A DNA stretch of 64,000 nt, taken from positions 92,348,749 to 92,412,748 of the forward strand of contig NC_092344.1 in NCBI RefSeq assembly GCF_963676685.1, in the 5' to 3' direction. Of this stretch, positions 12,493-24,759 are shown piece by piece. Both the position numbers and the translations under genes were made by a program. The notes beneath the pieces are model-generated. The model did not search any database and was not told the DNA's origin. It saw nothing but the letters and a program-made list of their open reading frames with translations. Origin of the DNA: Mytilus edulis. Its lineage: Eukaryota; Mollusca; Bivalvia; Mytilida; Mytilidae. Positions within the stretch are counted from its first letter, which is position 1. Each line of letters begins with the position of its first letter.

Positions 12493-13686
12493 TTGCTGCA
12501 ATATTTTGTAACAAACCTACAAAAATGTGAGACACAACTATTATCTTTCATTCAGGACCTTGCAAGAGACAACAATATTAACATACAAACTGATGTCGTT
12601 GTGATGGACTTTGCCAAAGCTTTTGACAAAGTCCCTCACAAAAGATTACTTTACAAATTAAAATACTACGGCATAGACAATAATACCTTGGAATGGATTG
12701 GTGACTTTTTACACAACCGTACACAAACAGTCATGCTAGATGGAGAACAATCAGAAAAAATTGGGGTAACATCTGGGGTGCCACAAGGCACTGTCCTTGG
12801 CCCAATTTTATTCCTCATTTACATAAACGATTTCCCAGAATATTTACATCACAGCACCTTAAGATTATTTGCCGATGACAGCATCATCTATAGAAACATC
12901 AAAAACACAGATGATGCTGCCAAACTACAACAGGATTTAAATTCAGCGGCACAATGGGAAAAAGACTGGTTAATGTCATTCCATCCAGACAAATGTTCCA
13001 TACTAAGAATTACACAAAAAAAGAAACCAGTCAACCATGACTACATCCTGCATGGTCACATCCTCCAAAATGAAACAGCTACAAAATATTTAGGCATAAC
13101 CATCCAATCTGATCTAAAATGGAATAAACACATCAATAACGTAACAGCTAATGCAAACAGACAACTGAATTTTCTCAAACGTAACCTTAAAGTTTCATCC
13201 CAAAAAATCAAAGAAAGGGCATACATGTCATTAGTTAGACCTAAGCTTGAGTACAGTTCTTGCGTCTGGGACCCTCACACCAAAAGTCAAATCAACCAAA
13301 TTGAGATGGTCCAACGCAGAGCTGCTCGCTACACATGTAATAAATATCACAATACCAGCTCTGTCTCAAACATGCTTGATCACCTACAATGGCCTACATT
13401 AGAACTGAGACGTATACAAACAAGACTAGTGGTATTCTATAAGATCATACACCAACACATAGCAATTTACCCTAAAGATCTTCTAGTTAAATCAGACAGT
13501 AGAACAAGATATAAACATACAAACCACTTTAAACAAATTCAAACAAATAAAGATTCATACAAGTTTTCATTTTATCCACATACAATAGTACAATGGAACC
13601 TACTTCCTACATCAGCAATCCTTTGTACAACAGTCGACGGCTTCAAAGAGCAGATTTCTATATCTGCTCTTTCACAAATAGTCTAA
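12493..13686 (+). CDS. Reverse transcriptase domain, CR1/Jockey-like, truncated
   Basis: An open frame of 397 codons, intact to its natural stop. Visible blocks: VVVMDFAKAFDKVPHKRLL with the first catalytic Asp (about residue 39), SGVPQGTVLGPILF, LRLFADDSIIY with the catalytic Asp pair (about residues 127-131), then KYLGITIQSDLKW and the C-terminal region VQRRAARYTCNKYH ending in a WNLLPTS motif. These follow the palm and thumb order of the CR1/Jockey group. The first 10-12 residues do not fit the family and are probably flanking DNA, so the annotated ATG is not a true start. The lack of stops over 1.19 kb suggests recent insertion. No endonuclease domain is present, so it could not mobilise itself. 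Confidence 0.85.
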   Translation: MLQYFVTNLQKCETQLLSFIQDLARDNNINIQTDVVVMDFAKAFDKVPHKRLLYKLKYYGIDNNTLEWIGDFLHNRTQTVMLDGEQSEKIGVTSGVPQGTVLGPILFLIYINDFPEYLHHSTLRLFADDSIIYRNIKNTDDAAKLQQDLNSAAQWEKDWLMSFHPDKCSILRITQKKKPVNHDYILHGHILQNETATKYLGITIQSDLKWNKHINNVTANANRQLNFLKRNLKVSSQKIKERAYMSLVRPKLEYSSCVWDPHTKSQINQIEMVQRRAARYTCNKYHNTSSVSNMLDHLQWPTLELRRIQTRLVVFYKIIHQHIAIYPKDLLVKSDSRTRYKHTNHFKQIQTNKDSYKFSFYPHTIVQWNLLPTSAILCTTVDGFKEQISISALSQIV

Positions 13687-13927
13687 AAAATGCATAACAT
13701 GTACATAGTTTTAACAAGAAATATACATAGGATAACAATCCACAAAAAAAAATTAATTAAATCACTGTTATATTTTTACTTTATTTATTTTCTAAGCACC
13801 AATGCAATGTAACGTAATATTACTGCAAATTTATTTATTTTTAATTGTAAATAAGCCACGCATGCAACGGCACGTAATAGTCAAAGTTGTGACTGAGTGC
13901 GGAAATATGAAGATAGATAGATAGATA
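12515..13927 (+). mobile_element. 5'-truncated non-LTR retrotransposon
   Basis: It consists of the reverse-transcriptase 3' half, a 240-base 3' UTR and a terminal (GATA)n tract at 13912-13926. Similarity to reverse transcriptase starts abruptly near 12525, so the endonuclease and the start of the polymerase are missing, as in typical incomplete retroposition. I could not find a convincing target duplication. It lies between the Tc1 element and the FZR1/CFAP144 promoter region. Confidence 0.8.
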
Positions 13928-14174
13928 CACTGCATGTGAAATGTTGCTTCTTGTAAATTATACATGTAGACACCTTACAAGAAGTTATGTCATGATTACA
14001 TGTCTCATATGTAAATCAAGAAGGGATGTGTTTGATTACGTACGCCATCATGTCCCCTAATTGATTATTACCCTCAGGCTATTCTTTTAACGGTATCTAG
14101 GTAATCTACACTACAAAAGTAGCACGCAAGAACCTAACAGATATAACGTAAACAAAGTGCATTGTCCGTTTTAC

Positions 14175-14616
14175 CTCCATATCTTATGTTTAATGGAGCA
14201 TTTTCCAAAATTATATGAAAACAATATTTTATTTGAACCCTTTTGCCTACCATTAGGCCTTCGTTTACCTGTTATTGTTTGTTATTTGTACAAATTCTAG
14301 GCAGTTGAGTTTGAACGGATCCCGTTCTTGTTCAAAGATGGATTTATGCATTGCATTCTGGGTAAGCGTCAGAATAAAAACAAACATTCAAATTGAATTT
14401 AATTTGAAAAAATTCACTGAATACCTTATTCTTTATAATATATTTATAAAAAAAAAATTGTGAAAAGATTTTTAAAAAATAAAATAGTTTTGTAGTATAA
14501 ATTCCTTAGATACGCATAGGAACGACGTAAACTGTAACCTACTTCCGGTTAAGCTGTCAACACTTTTTATTCAACAAAATACAGAATCAAACAGAACCAA
14601 AAAACTTGTTGACACA
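14175..14616. promoter_or_regulatory. Probable divergent promoter of FZR1 and CFAP144
   Basis: FZR1 (minus) and CFAP144 (plus) point away from each other across this stretch. An ETS-type site ACTTCCGGTT lies at 14541-14550, 67 bases before the CFAP144 ATG; such sites are common in TATA-less bidirectional promoters. No TATA box was found. The FZR1 leader exon is not proven to reach here, so the shared-promoter reading is inference. Confidence 0.45.
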
Positions 14617-17600
14617 ATGGCTGCTGCTGTGACAAAAGGAACAGAGAGGGATCCACCTAATTTTGTTCACCAAAATGCCATTTTATGTGAAACAATAATG
14701 AAAGAGCAAAGACACCAAAAATTATATACAAACTACAGTGTTAATCCATTCAAAAAACGTAAGAATGTCAAGAATAATTTTATTTATTTAGTATTTATTG
14801 GTATTCATGCAATTAAAAACGCATTGTGGCGTGACAGTGTCGATTAATAAATCATCCCTAGTATATACATGTATCCTCGTGTATTGTATTTTCGACCTAC
14901 TATTATATTTGCCGAATTTCCCTTTTATATGTTTGAACATTGACATGCCTACTATTTTGAGAGTCACTAGTATACTTGAGCATAAACTAATTCTATCTGA
15001 AATATATTTCGATTTTTAATTTATTTTTTTATTTGAGTTCATTAGATCGATGGCACCTTTGTTGACAAAAACAAGCGTTTTGTGTTTTAGACCTATCTTA
15101 GAAACGGGTCTATAGTCGTAAATGACATGTTGTACAAATCCTGAATTGGTTATAAATTTGATACCAAAGTTTATGTCAAAGTGTTAGAGGTGATCAAACT
15201 TATGACTTAATGAATTAAATGGTTACATATACAACAATAAGATATAAAATATTATTTTGATATCTTTTATGGAAAAGTTGTACACATTTTACAATGAGGC
15301 ACTTTAGAAGCCTTATATGGTCTTGTTATACATGTTTTTGTTAAATACTTTAAAGGTAATGCATTATGAAGTGAGGTTGGTGAGAATTTTGTTTAATTTC
15401 CACTGACAAATTAAACTGTTTTTTTTTTGTAAATAAAAATTAACCGATAGTATATTTTTGCGATAAAAAGCTGTAAGGAGCATGCGTATTACAGTATTCA
15501 AATTAACTTTAAGTATTACAACTAACCACATGACAGTCATGTGACTTGATGACCTTGAAGTTAACTTTGCATGCAAAAAGACCTCTGCCATATTTTTGGA
15601 AAATTTGTTTATTTTAGATCGATTCTTTTGGAAGGTAAAACTAGTATTAGTGAAAGGGTACAAAAATGTGATATCAAATAAAAAAACGTAAATACTTAAT
15701 TATAATAACTTTATTTGGCAAATCTTCACCACATGTGCTATCAATTGCAATTTTTACTAAGAATACAGGGCCGTAACTACCTATGAGGCAGGGGAGGCAG
15801 TTGCCTGCCCTGAATTTTCTGCACCATTTTTTTTTTTAAGAAATAAAATGAAATATTGACAATATGTACAAGAAACACTTGAATTTATATCATAAACAAC
15901 ACAAGTTTACAGTTTTAACAGTATTATCATGATACATGATATATCTGTCATTGTCTGGATTTTTGATTGATAGTGAACCGTTTCAGTATTTGTTTTATTT
16001 TTATTTTTTCGTGTGGCCGTCCGTCTGCTATTCAGTATTCGTACGAGAACACATATGAAATGTTGCTTTCGATAATTTTGAATAAAACCTAACTGTTCAC
16101 ATTTATTTAGGGGCTCAATTAAGCAGAGGAAATTCACTTTGTATTGTGATTCTTTAATGATATCGGAAATTCGTTACCGGCTGAATCAGCTGTTGGATCA
16201 TTTTTTTAACATCTCCCGATCATACTAGAACATTATGGTCAATGCCTTAGTTACTTAGTTAAACACTCCCATTCGTTGTAGCAGGGACTTTCTATACTAA
16301 GTATATACTAGTATAGAAAGTCCCTGGTTGTAGTTTATACATGTCTCGGGGGGGCCACTTGCTATATAATTAGTGGTAGGGATGAGCCGCTGGAATAGGT
16401 CACTTTTTCATGCTCTATGATATATGAAAAGGGTGAGAAATTCAGATGAAATATATCAATAGGTTGATATTGTCACTTGCTTGATTATATCATAAGTATC
16501 TGAAACTAATCAGATGTCCGTATTTATTTTTGATGCGGTTAAACCACAGTCGTAAATGCATCAGTTATTTGTCAAACTAATTAAACTGTCTATTTATTCT
16601 GATGTGGTATTTCCACTGATGCCAGTGATAGATGCAATAAATCCAACTATTTTGACATTTGCACCTAATTAGCATTCAAGGGTTTGTATACATAAAACAT
16701 GATAACAATTATTTAAAGAAATTCCATTGTGACAGCGTCCTTTACTCCTTTACGAGGGAACGGCGATGAAACTTTTTATCAGTTTTTAATTAATATTTAA
16801 ACATGTTAAAATCAGTGAAGGTGTTACACTCTGGGGTGATTACATTTATCAGACCATAGATGTAATACCATCTATGATCTGACCAAACGTCTTTTATATA
16901 CATGTACATGTATTGTATTTTGGAATTGAAATATCTTCATAATGAAAGATGTAAAATGGGCAATAAGAAAAAAGATATGACGAATTTATTGGAAAAGAAG
17001 GTGATTTTATTGCGACTATTTTGCTTCTTTAATAACAAGAACGTGATGATGAGCGGTGAAAATATTGAAATATATCTATAGGTCTGTTTTTTGTTAATTA
17101 ATATATGACAAGGTATATATTTTTGTTTAACAAAATATATGAAAAGGGTGGGGTACTTGATGTCTCAGCTGCTCACCCCTACCAAAAAAAGTTTGAAGTG
17201 GCCCCCCGAGATACATGTCTGTCCAGCTTTCAACAATATTGAAATTCAAGGTCCTCGATAAAAAAAAATATCTTGCGTTCTATGATCTTGCTTTAGATGT
17301 TTTTTTTAACTTACCAGTTTGATTTCTTACAAAAATATCTTTAAATACAGATAATAATTGTTTGCATAAAATTGCTTCCAGGATCCAGCAATACTGATGT
17401 TTCTTAAAGAAAGGAAATTGAAGAAAAACGGGTACTTTTTACGGCCACCGATTTTATTAAGAAAAAAATCCGCGGTCACATTATATTTAATGTTAATAAT
17501 TATAGGTCAAAGTACGGCATTCAAGACGTAGCCCTTGCTCAACCCGAACAGCAATCTCAGATTGTTTTTGCATAAAATTGCTTCCAGGTTCAAGCAATAC

Positions 17601-20600
17601 TGATGTTTCATAAAGTAAGGAAATCGAAGGAAAACGGGTAATTTTTAGCCATTTTACTGAGAGAGAAAAAAAAATCGGCGGATCTAGAGGGCCTCAATCG
17701 GCGGCCCCCAAAGGGTGCTATAAACAGTTTCGTATAAAAAACTAGGGGTTATTCCCTGACTAAAAATAACCATGGAGGGAAACCCCTGTTTATTAACTCA
17801 ATTGGTGCAAAAGTGTCATGTTTTTTGTGTTTGATTGTAAAAAATAGTTAATTAGCTTTCAATTAAAACAGGTTGAATGATTGAAATATTTTTAAAAATT
17901 AAATTAACTTTACATGTTTTGAGGGGAGACAACTTTGTAAACATCCTGTTTTTTTGGCAGTGAAAATTGAAAACTTATTTGCAGCCACTGTAGCTCTTTT
18001 CGGAGCAGGAAACCGTACCCTGAAACAAGATTTTTTTGAAAGGCCAGGTAAAAACCTACAAATTTCATACAGTTTTGATTATGAAAAATGTGCATGGATC
18101 ATGTCTTCATGTCTGTGCACATGACCTGGTTTCAAGTTTTTTCTGTCAAAATTAGAGCTTTTTTCCCCCATGTTCATTGGATGGAATGTTTTTAATATAT
18201 TAAAAGTACACATTATTTTTATTTCATTATAAACTAGAGAACATTCTGATTCCAGTGATATCAAGTTTTATACAAGTATCTTTATTAATCAGTCCACCAC
18301 TAAGGGTCACTTATGCATGGTCCCTAAAAATGTGACGTCATAGAAAAAAACTGTTGATTGCACCCAAACCCCTGCCTCCCCTGAATTCGAACCCTAGTTA
18401 CGGCCCTGGAATAGCACCTGAATATGACGTAACATGGGCATGCGCAGCATACGGGAAGTGAAAGTAGAATTAGGTCGAAAAAGTAAGATGATCAAAAACA
18501 CAATACGAGACGATGTCCCTATGAATACACCTTATCGCTAGTTGTCCGCCATTTCTGGACATCACACATATTCCTGTAAGTTTTTTATGTCATAATAGTA
18601 AATACAAAATATCTGGCGCAACGCAACGATGCAAAAGTGATTGTTGTATGACGTCAATAGTTCAAGCAGGACAGATTCTTGGGTCAGCAGGGATAAGCGA
18701 TATGGTGTATTCTTATGACTACACAAAATATCCCTTTGATCTGAGGTATCAGGTAGGTTCGCTCCCAAAACACAATAGCACCCTACACGTTCTCATCCTG
18801 CATGGTCGCCCCTTGAGTCCATTTGCACCTTTCAGTATTCTTGTACTGGTTAGAATCATTAGATGTTTTTTAGATGTGTATTAAATTATAATATATCAAA
18901 ATATTTCTATTTTCATGAATAAAATTCATGAATTTTTAAATGACACATTTTTTTGTGATAATCTGATTAATTATTTAAAATTGTGTTTATTTAAGATTAC
19001 TGCATGTTGGTATTTCAAAGCTTATTTCAACTACTGGTTGAAAACCAAAATAACAATATCTAACTTTTATTTTTGCAGTGCATGTGCTTTCTGGAAAACC
19101 AAACTCAAGACATGACACGGAGGAGGGTGAAGAAGATCGTAAGTAGTTGTTGTTTAGTATAGGATCTACTTATTTACCTTGATTCATCCTCTTATTTCAT
19201 CTTGTATGAAAGCAGGGCTTTAAATATACATGAGAAAAGAACATTACACAATTATTTTTTATAGTTTTTTTTACAAGAACGGTATTTTTGCATCATAAAT
19301 TACAAGGATAAAAAACTATGGGTGAAAACAAGATTTACAAATTGAAAAAAAAACCTAATTTAATTTTAAATAATAAACTTGAGAATGGAAATAGGGAATG
19401 TGTCAAAGAGACAGCAACCTGACCTAGGAGAAGAAAACAGTCAACATCTAACGCCTCAATAATATGCTGCAATTCATTTGAAAACAGAAATCCACAATTC
19501 AATGAGTTGTTGGTTTACTCCTTACAGATTTTATTCATCTTTTGCACTGACTAAAAACCAAAAATATAGATTTGATAAAAACAAAATGTTAACTAAAATT
19601 ATGAATGCAGAATTTGAAATTTTAATGAGGTTCTCCTAGGAATGTTTTCAATGTTAACAGTCATTTGATGGTGATGACAACTAATGAATGAATGTTTTAT
19701 AAGTTATGTATATTTATCCTTATTTATTTTTTTAAATTCATGCACATATTGTTGGTACAGACTTTTAGTGGATTGCCCATTTTATACTATAGCTATAAAA
19801 TATGATGACAAATTCTGTGTTTTTGTATCTTTTAGAACATTTTCTAAAAGTAATAAACAGAGCCAATCAAGAACCAGTAAAGAAATACACATACCCACAG
19901 ACAGAGTCACAAGAATATGGCTGGATTACAAAACCATTGGTAAGATATCCTATATATACCTATGATGAGGGATGGTGCTTTGAGTGCAGGGACAATCATG
20001 TTATAAAACTTAATTACAAAAAATAACTATTTTTTATTTATTTTTTTATCTCATTTGGTACTGAAAAAACCCCACTGTGAAACAGAAACATGATCACACA
20101 ATAAATAATTCTTTTCAAAACATGTTACCTAAAAAAGTCTTTAACACACAAGTTTTTATCCCCACATAAGATCATTTTTGCTGTATGGTGTCCATCTTCG
20201 CTAGTCAAGGGTTACAAATCAGTCCTCTCCTCTCCACCCTTGACAGATTAGGATTAAATCTCAGATTCATTTGTTACAGTTATAACTGGATGCATCCAAT
20301 CAAAGAGCATTTAAGATTATTACATGTAAATGAGGAAAAGGTACTTTAACAATTGCCACATACTGATTGTGCAACCAGTTTTTACCCCAAAACAAAGAAC
20401 AATATTAAGTGACAATTTTAAAGTTCTTAATAAACTTTTTGAAGTTCCTGGATATATTTCTAATGAAAATATTGGAATGTCCATGTATAGTTTCAGTTCC
20501 TGCTTCACAAAATTTGTTAACACTAGACACAACCATTATACAACTCCACACTAAAGACAGAAAATTTCCAAGTGCTGCCATTGGTCAAGACTGATGAAGT

Positions 20601-21667
20601 CAAAATGGTGGTGACTTTTACTTCTGCAAAGGGTAAAAAAGAGGGGACTGGATAATAACCCTTGGCTACAAAATTGTGTGGTGCCCTACATCTAGGATAT
20701 ACCAGATATTCGAAACAAGTTATTTTTAACAAATTTTTACCTCACAATGTGAAAAATATACATTAGTACCTTTACTTAAGTAACTTTAGTTCATAATACT
20801 TTTAAGTCAAAATAATACCTACCAGTAAAAATTTATTTTTGAAAGCAAGTAGCTAATACTTTTTCCATTTCTTTGGCCATCCTTCAATTTAAAGTTGTGT
20901 TGTATTTAAATTTGCTTGCTTGGTCTGTGATTGAGAAAGATTGTGGACACCATTTTCTGGTTATCTAAATTTTTTACTTAGCTATGTTTAAGGTATATAA
21001 AGTCAACTGACAATCATAATTAGAGAAAAGGCAGAACTTATAATTTAACATGTCTTTTCCTATAGTTGAATCCAAGGCACTTGTTTCTATCAATAGGAAC
21101 AAGTGCCTGTTTGTTGAATTCAATGATTTCTATATGGAAGCTAAAGGCTTGAAAATGTTAACATGGCTTAAAGCAGTTAGGTTGTCTGCAAATAACATTG
21201 AGCAATTCTGCATTCTGTTGTTGACCTTTCCAACTTTAAGGTTTAGGTCTGTGGTTAAAGTCTTTTAAATTTGTTTAACCTTAATCATAGAATTTTTAAA
21301 AAACTTGAATAGAATGTTTTCCATTATCAAAAGATAGCATCTGGAGCAAATTATTTCAACATAACACTGTTATGCTGACAACTGCAATCTGTGGAACCCT
21401 TTATCAATTTTCCAAGTCTTGGTTAGACCTAGAATATGAAGATTTTTATTGAATTAAATGATAACCCATTTAAATAAGCAGTTGAAATAATTCCTTTTGG
21501 TTCTTTTAACAATTTTTCTATTTGTAATGAACATGTATTTTTTTCATTTATAGATAGAAAAAGATAGATCAGACCGAAGAATTAACTTCCCAAGACAAAA
21601 TACTGCCATTACAAAATATATGGATGCTGCATGGAGAGTGAAGGAGCAGACTGAGAATATGAATTGA
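14617..21667 (+). CDS. CFAP144: CFAP144 (FAM183 family), ciliary doublet-microtubule protein
   Basis: Four exons join in phase to 139 residues: 14617-14758, 19079-19138, 19836-19939 and 21554-21667. All introns are GT-AG. The protein begins MAAAVTKGTERDPPNF, then has KLYTNYSVNPFKK (about residues 35-47), the hallmark KYTYPQTESQEYGW with its TESQEYGW core (about residues 85-98), and a C-terminal RRINFPRQNTAITKYMDAAW. The length matches vertebrate FAM183A (about 134 residues). The family is known from motile cilia, where CFAP144 binds doublet microtubules. Intron 1 (4.3 kb) is mostly transposon; introns 2 (0.7 kb) and 3 (1.6 kb) show little beyond a short dispersed-repeat fragment near 19380. 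Its ATG is preceded by GACACA, and no earlier in-frame coding is seen. Confidence 0.9.
16283..16325. repeat. Perfect 17-bp-arm hairpin
   Basis: AGGGACTTTCTATACTA (16283-16299) and its exact complement (16309-16325) are separated by a 9-base loop. It lies immediately left of the nested element, still within the outer element. Confidence 0.9.
16345..17210. mobile_element. 866-bp nested element with 8-bp target duplication
   Basis: The left end CTCGGGGGGGCCACTT is mirrored by AAGTGGCCCCCCGAG at the right, with similarity continuing to a shared GGTAGGGRTGAGC block. A perfect 8-bp direct repeat ATACATGT flanks it (16337-16344, 17211-17218). This is a clean non-autonomous insertion of hAT-like type within the older 15766-18408 element. 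Confidence 0.8.
18747..18835. mobile_element. Solo terminal repeat related to the 2725-4793 element
   Basis: The stretch GGTATCAGGTAGGTTCGCTC through AGCACCCTACACGTTC to GGTCGCCCC aligns base for base, with small gaps, to the reverse complement of the right end of the 2725-4793 element. It is a second, degraded copy of that family in CFAP144 intron 1. It creates a fortuitous 78-codon open frame that is not a gene. Confidence 0.65.
19380..19445. repeat. Fragment of dispersed mussel-type repeat
   Basis: GAATGGAAATAGGGAATGTG followed by TCAAAGAGACAGCAACCTGACC matches the start of the repeat at 46585-46740. It lies in CFAP144 intron 2. Confidence 0.6.
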
Positions 21668-22259
21668 TGACAATCTGTTTTAGCTGTGACAAACACTATT
21701 ATACTCTATTGATAAATCACAAACATCATGCACAAATTTTCGAAATGGGATAAATGTTACAAAATTGTCTCCCTTTAGTTCAGTCTTAAAAGTGATGGTA
21801 GAGTTTATGTCATATACAAGTACTGTAAAAAAAAAATTAGAAAAATAATAGAAATTGTGAAAAACTATATACTGAAATACATGATTGGTCAATTTTATGT
21901 TTTTACAAATTTTGCCGATAAAGGTACCATACTAATTGTCCATATCAAATATTATTTCATTTTACCAGTAAACTTAAAGGCTGTTTGTACTTGAATATTA
22001 AACTGCTATTGGGTTATGAGATACTGTTTGGATGCTTTTTTAATAGAACCAAATGTAAAGTAATATGAGTTTGTATCTGTTGTATTTAAGTCCAGGTCGT
22101 TTTAGCAATCACATAATCTATTGTTATTTAGAAGCCTTAATGACCAATTACAGTTTGTACCAAATTTTGTATGTTTTATGAAAATTTGTTACATTTTATA
22201 AAAGCATTTCGTTTCAAATATTTAAAGTTTTATTGTGTACATAAAATATCTCTGTTTTT

Positions 22260-22265
22260 AATAAA
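22260..22265 (+). terminator. Candidate CFAP144 polyadenylation signal
   Basis: AATAAA lies about 590 bases after the CFAP144 stop codon, inside an A-rich run. It is the only clear hexamer before the 22311 repeat array. Confidence is limited because the sequence is so AT-rich. Confidence 0.45.
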
Positions 22266-22310
22266 AAAAATAATTAAAAAAGAGTTTATTCTTGATCTAT
22301 GGAATGATTG

Positions 22311-22775
22311 GAAGGTGCACATGTCTGTCTGGCAAGTTTAATCTGACCTAGACCTCAATTTCATGGTTCTTTGGACAATGTTTTTTGTGTTTTGGTCCAT
22401 TTTTTAAACACTTTAAGCTGTAAGTCAACTATATTTTGTGTATGGAATGATTGTAAATCGTACATGTCTGGCAGGTATAATCCAACCTTGACCTGATTTT
22501 TCAAGGTTCATTGCTAAGTTTTTGCATTTTTAATGTGTTTTTTAAATACTTCAAGCAGAAGGTCAACTTTATCTGGTGTAGGGAATGATAGTAAGATGCA
22601 TATGTGTGTCTGGCAGGTTTCATCTGACCTTGACCTCATTTCCATGGTTAATTTGGTCAGTTTTTCAATTACCATAAGCAATATGTAAACTATGTTTGGT
22701 ATATTGAGTAAGAATTGTAAGGTGCACATGTCTGTCTGACAGGATTATCTGACCTAGACTCATTTGTATCTAAAA
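22311..22775. repeat. Tandem repeat of about 130-145 bp, 3.5 copies
   Basis: Units start with GGTGCACATGTCTGTCTGGC or variants near 22311, 22455, 22592 and 22718. Each continues with a CTGACCTTGACCTCATTT block. The copies are divergent. It starts just after the CFAP144 polyadenylation signal. Confidence 0.8.
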
Positions 22776-23464
22776 TCAAATCAAAAAGTGTTTGTTATAC
22801 TTTTCATAAAACCTTTATCTTTGAGACTGTCTACAAGAAACCAATGGTCGGTAAAGTAGCGGAGTCTAGAAATCTTCGAAGTTCTAAGGTTATAATTACT
22901 AAAAACGAAACTGGAATTAACTATTTACAATTGTACCTCAAAATCACTAAAAATAGTCGACATGACTAAGAGGTCAGGACTGTCACACACCAGTCATTGG
23001 AAAAAAACATAATGCCTTAGCTGTTCAGTTTGTCATTTGGACATAAATATAGTGAACTTGCTTACATCTTAGTAATATGTTAACTGATGGATAGTTATCT
23101 CATTATTACCCTTATCAAACCACATTTCCTTATTTTCATATGAATGATAAGAAGTACTAGGGGACTTATTTTAAGAGGGGTATTTCCAAACAATGATAAC
23201 CACAAAGAAAGGATGACCTAAATGATATTTAAGGTAAAACATGCTGAGTCCAAGTGTCAAGGTCAAAAGATTGTCAATGTCATACAACCAACACAATAAG
23301 CTACTTTTATTGAACTTGGTAATCATAATCAGCATGAAAAAAAGTTGATGTGGTTGTTTTGAAAGATAAGAGATAAGAGATCCAGATCAATATTTTGCCA
23401 AGATAAGGACATCATTGGTGGGCTGGATTTGCATCAGATTTAAAAGAGGAGCAGTCACAAATTA

Positions 23465-24387
23465 AGACCAACAAGAGGCTGTCACAACGACAGCAAACCG
23501 GATTTATTAACATTTATTTGTGTCCTGGCAATATCACAAGAACCATAACTTATGAACAGTAAAAGTCAAAATCGTCAATATCAAATTTGACCTCCATTTT
23601 GTCATCAGTATCAACATATTAAAATTTGAAAGAGCTTAGGTTGAATGGTGCATGAGTAAATGCAACAACATGAATGGAAACACCATTTTTCAATCTTTCA
23701 AGAAGCATAACTCCTGAACGGTAGAAGTCAAAATTGTCATTCTTGAACTTGACCTCCATTTTGTCATCAGTAACAACATATTAAAATTTGGGAAGCTTTG
23801 GTTGAACAGTTCATGTGTAAATGCACGGACACAACTGGAAACGCCATTTTTCAATCTTTCAAGAACCATAACTCCTGAACGGTAAAAGTCAAAATCGTCA
23901 TTGTTGAACTTGACCTCCATTTTGTCATCAGTAACAACATAATAAAATTTGGGAAGCTTTGTTTGAACAGTTCATGTGTAAATGCACGGACACGATTGGA
24001 AACACCATTTTTCAACCTTCAAGAACCATAACTCCTGAACGGTAAAAGTCAAAATCGTCATTCTTGAACTTGACCTTCATTTTGTTGTCAGAAACAACAT
24101 ATTAAAATTTGGGAAGCTTTGTTTGAACAGTTCATGTGTAAATGCACGGACACGACTGGAAACGCCATTTTTCAATCTTTCAAGAACCATAACTCCTGAA
24201 CGGTAAAAGTCAAAATCGTCATTCTTGAACTTGGCCTTCATTTTGTTGTCAGTAACATCATATTAAAATTTTAAAAGCTTTGGATGAACAGTTCATGAGT
24301 AAATGCACAGACAACATTTGGTTGCCGCCCGCCCGCCGTACATCCCCAAATCAATAACCCACATTTTTGTCACAAAAATCCGGTTAA
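23465..24387. repeat. Element with five tandem ~161-bp units
   Basis: The motif CAAGAACCATAACTCCTGAA starts at 23537 (variant), 23698, 23860, 24020 and 24181, a regular 160-162 bp period. The middle units are nearly identical. The array is entered by AACAAGAGGCTGTCACAACG...AACCGG and left by CACAAAAATCCGGTT, so it may be the inside of one mobile unit rather than a free satellite. Confidence 0.85.
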
Positions 24388-24759
24388 AAAGTGTGAAGAA
24401 AAAAAGTTACATTAAAGTTATAATTTACAAAAGCAGGATGAATTATGTTTTGCAGGTAAAAACAGCCTATCCTCTTAGGGTGATTCAAGCTTAGAAGTAC
24501 AATGTTTATGTCTTGGGTTATTTTAAGTATTTGGTAGACTGATGAGAAATGAATCTCAAATTACATCACATGGTTAAGAATGTAGACATGAAGCCTGTAA
24601 CAGCTTGTAAACTGTTGTCGGATGAATTTTTGTAAAAGATATTATGACTGGAGAAATTCATATAAGGTATCAAAAGCCCTCTCCCTTTTTTCCAGTCCGT
24701 TATGTGTTTCCTTTCTGTTAAATTCAATTATTTTTCGTGTTTCTGGCCTTATACCACAA

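Larger units (their letters stand above)
15766..18408. mobile_element. 2.64-kb DNA transposon-like element, CAGGGCCG ends
   Basis: Both ends read CAGGGCCGTAACTA in inverted orientation, followed by imperfect GGGGAGGCAG matches. A 5-bp direct repeat GAATA flanks it (15761-15765, 18409-18413). CAGGG-type ends suggest a hAT-like relative, though hAT normally leaves 8 bp, so the superfamily is uncertain. No transposase frame was found. A second element is nested inside, and a 110-bp segment starting TTGCATAAAATTGCTTCCAG is duplicated at about 17361 and 17567. The whole lies in CFAP144 intron 1. Confidence 0.7.

Noticed and set aside
18360..18410. Possible tRNA B-box (GGGTTCGAATTC on the minus strand)
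   Set aside because: It is part of the inverted end of the 15766-18408 element; no A-box or cloverleaf surrounds it.
18648..18884. 78-codon open frame in CFAP144 intron 1
   Set aside because: It overlaps a solo transposon end related to 2725-4793 and shows no domain; the open frame looks accidental.
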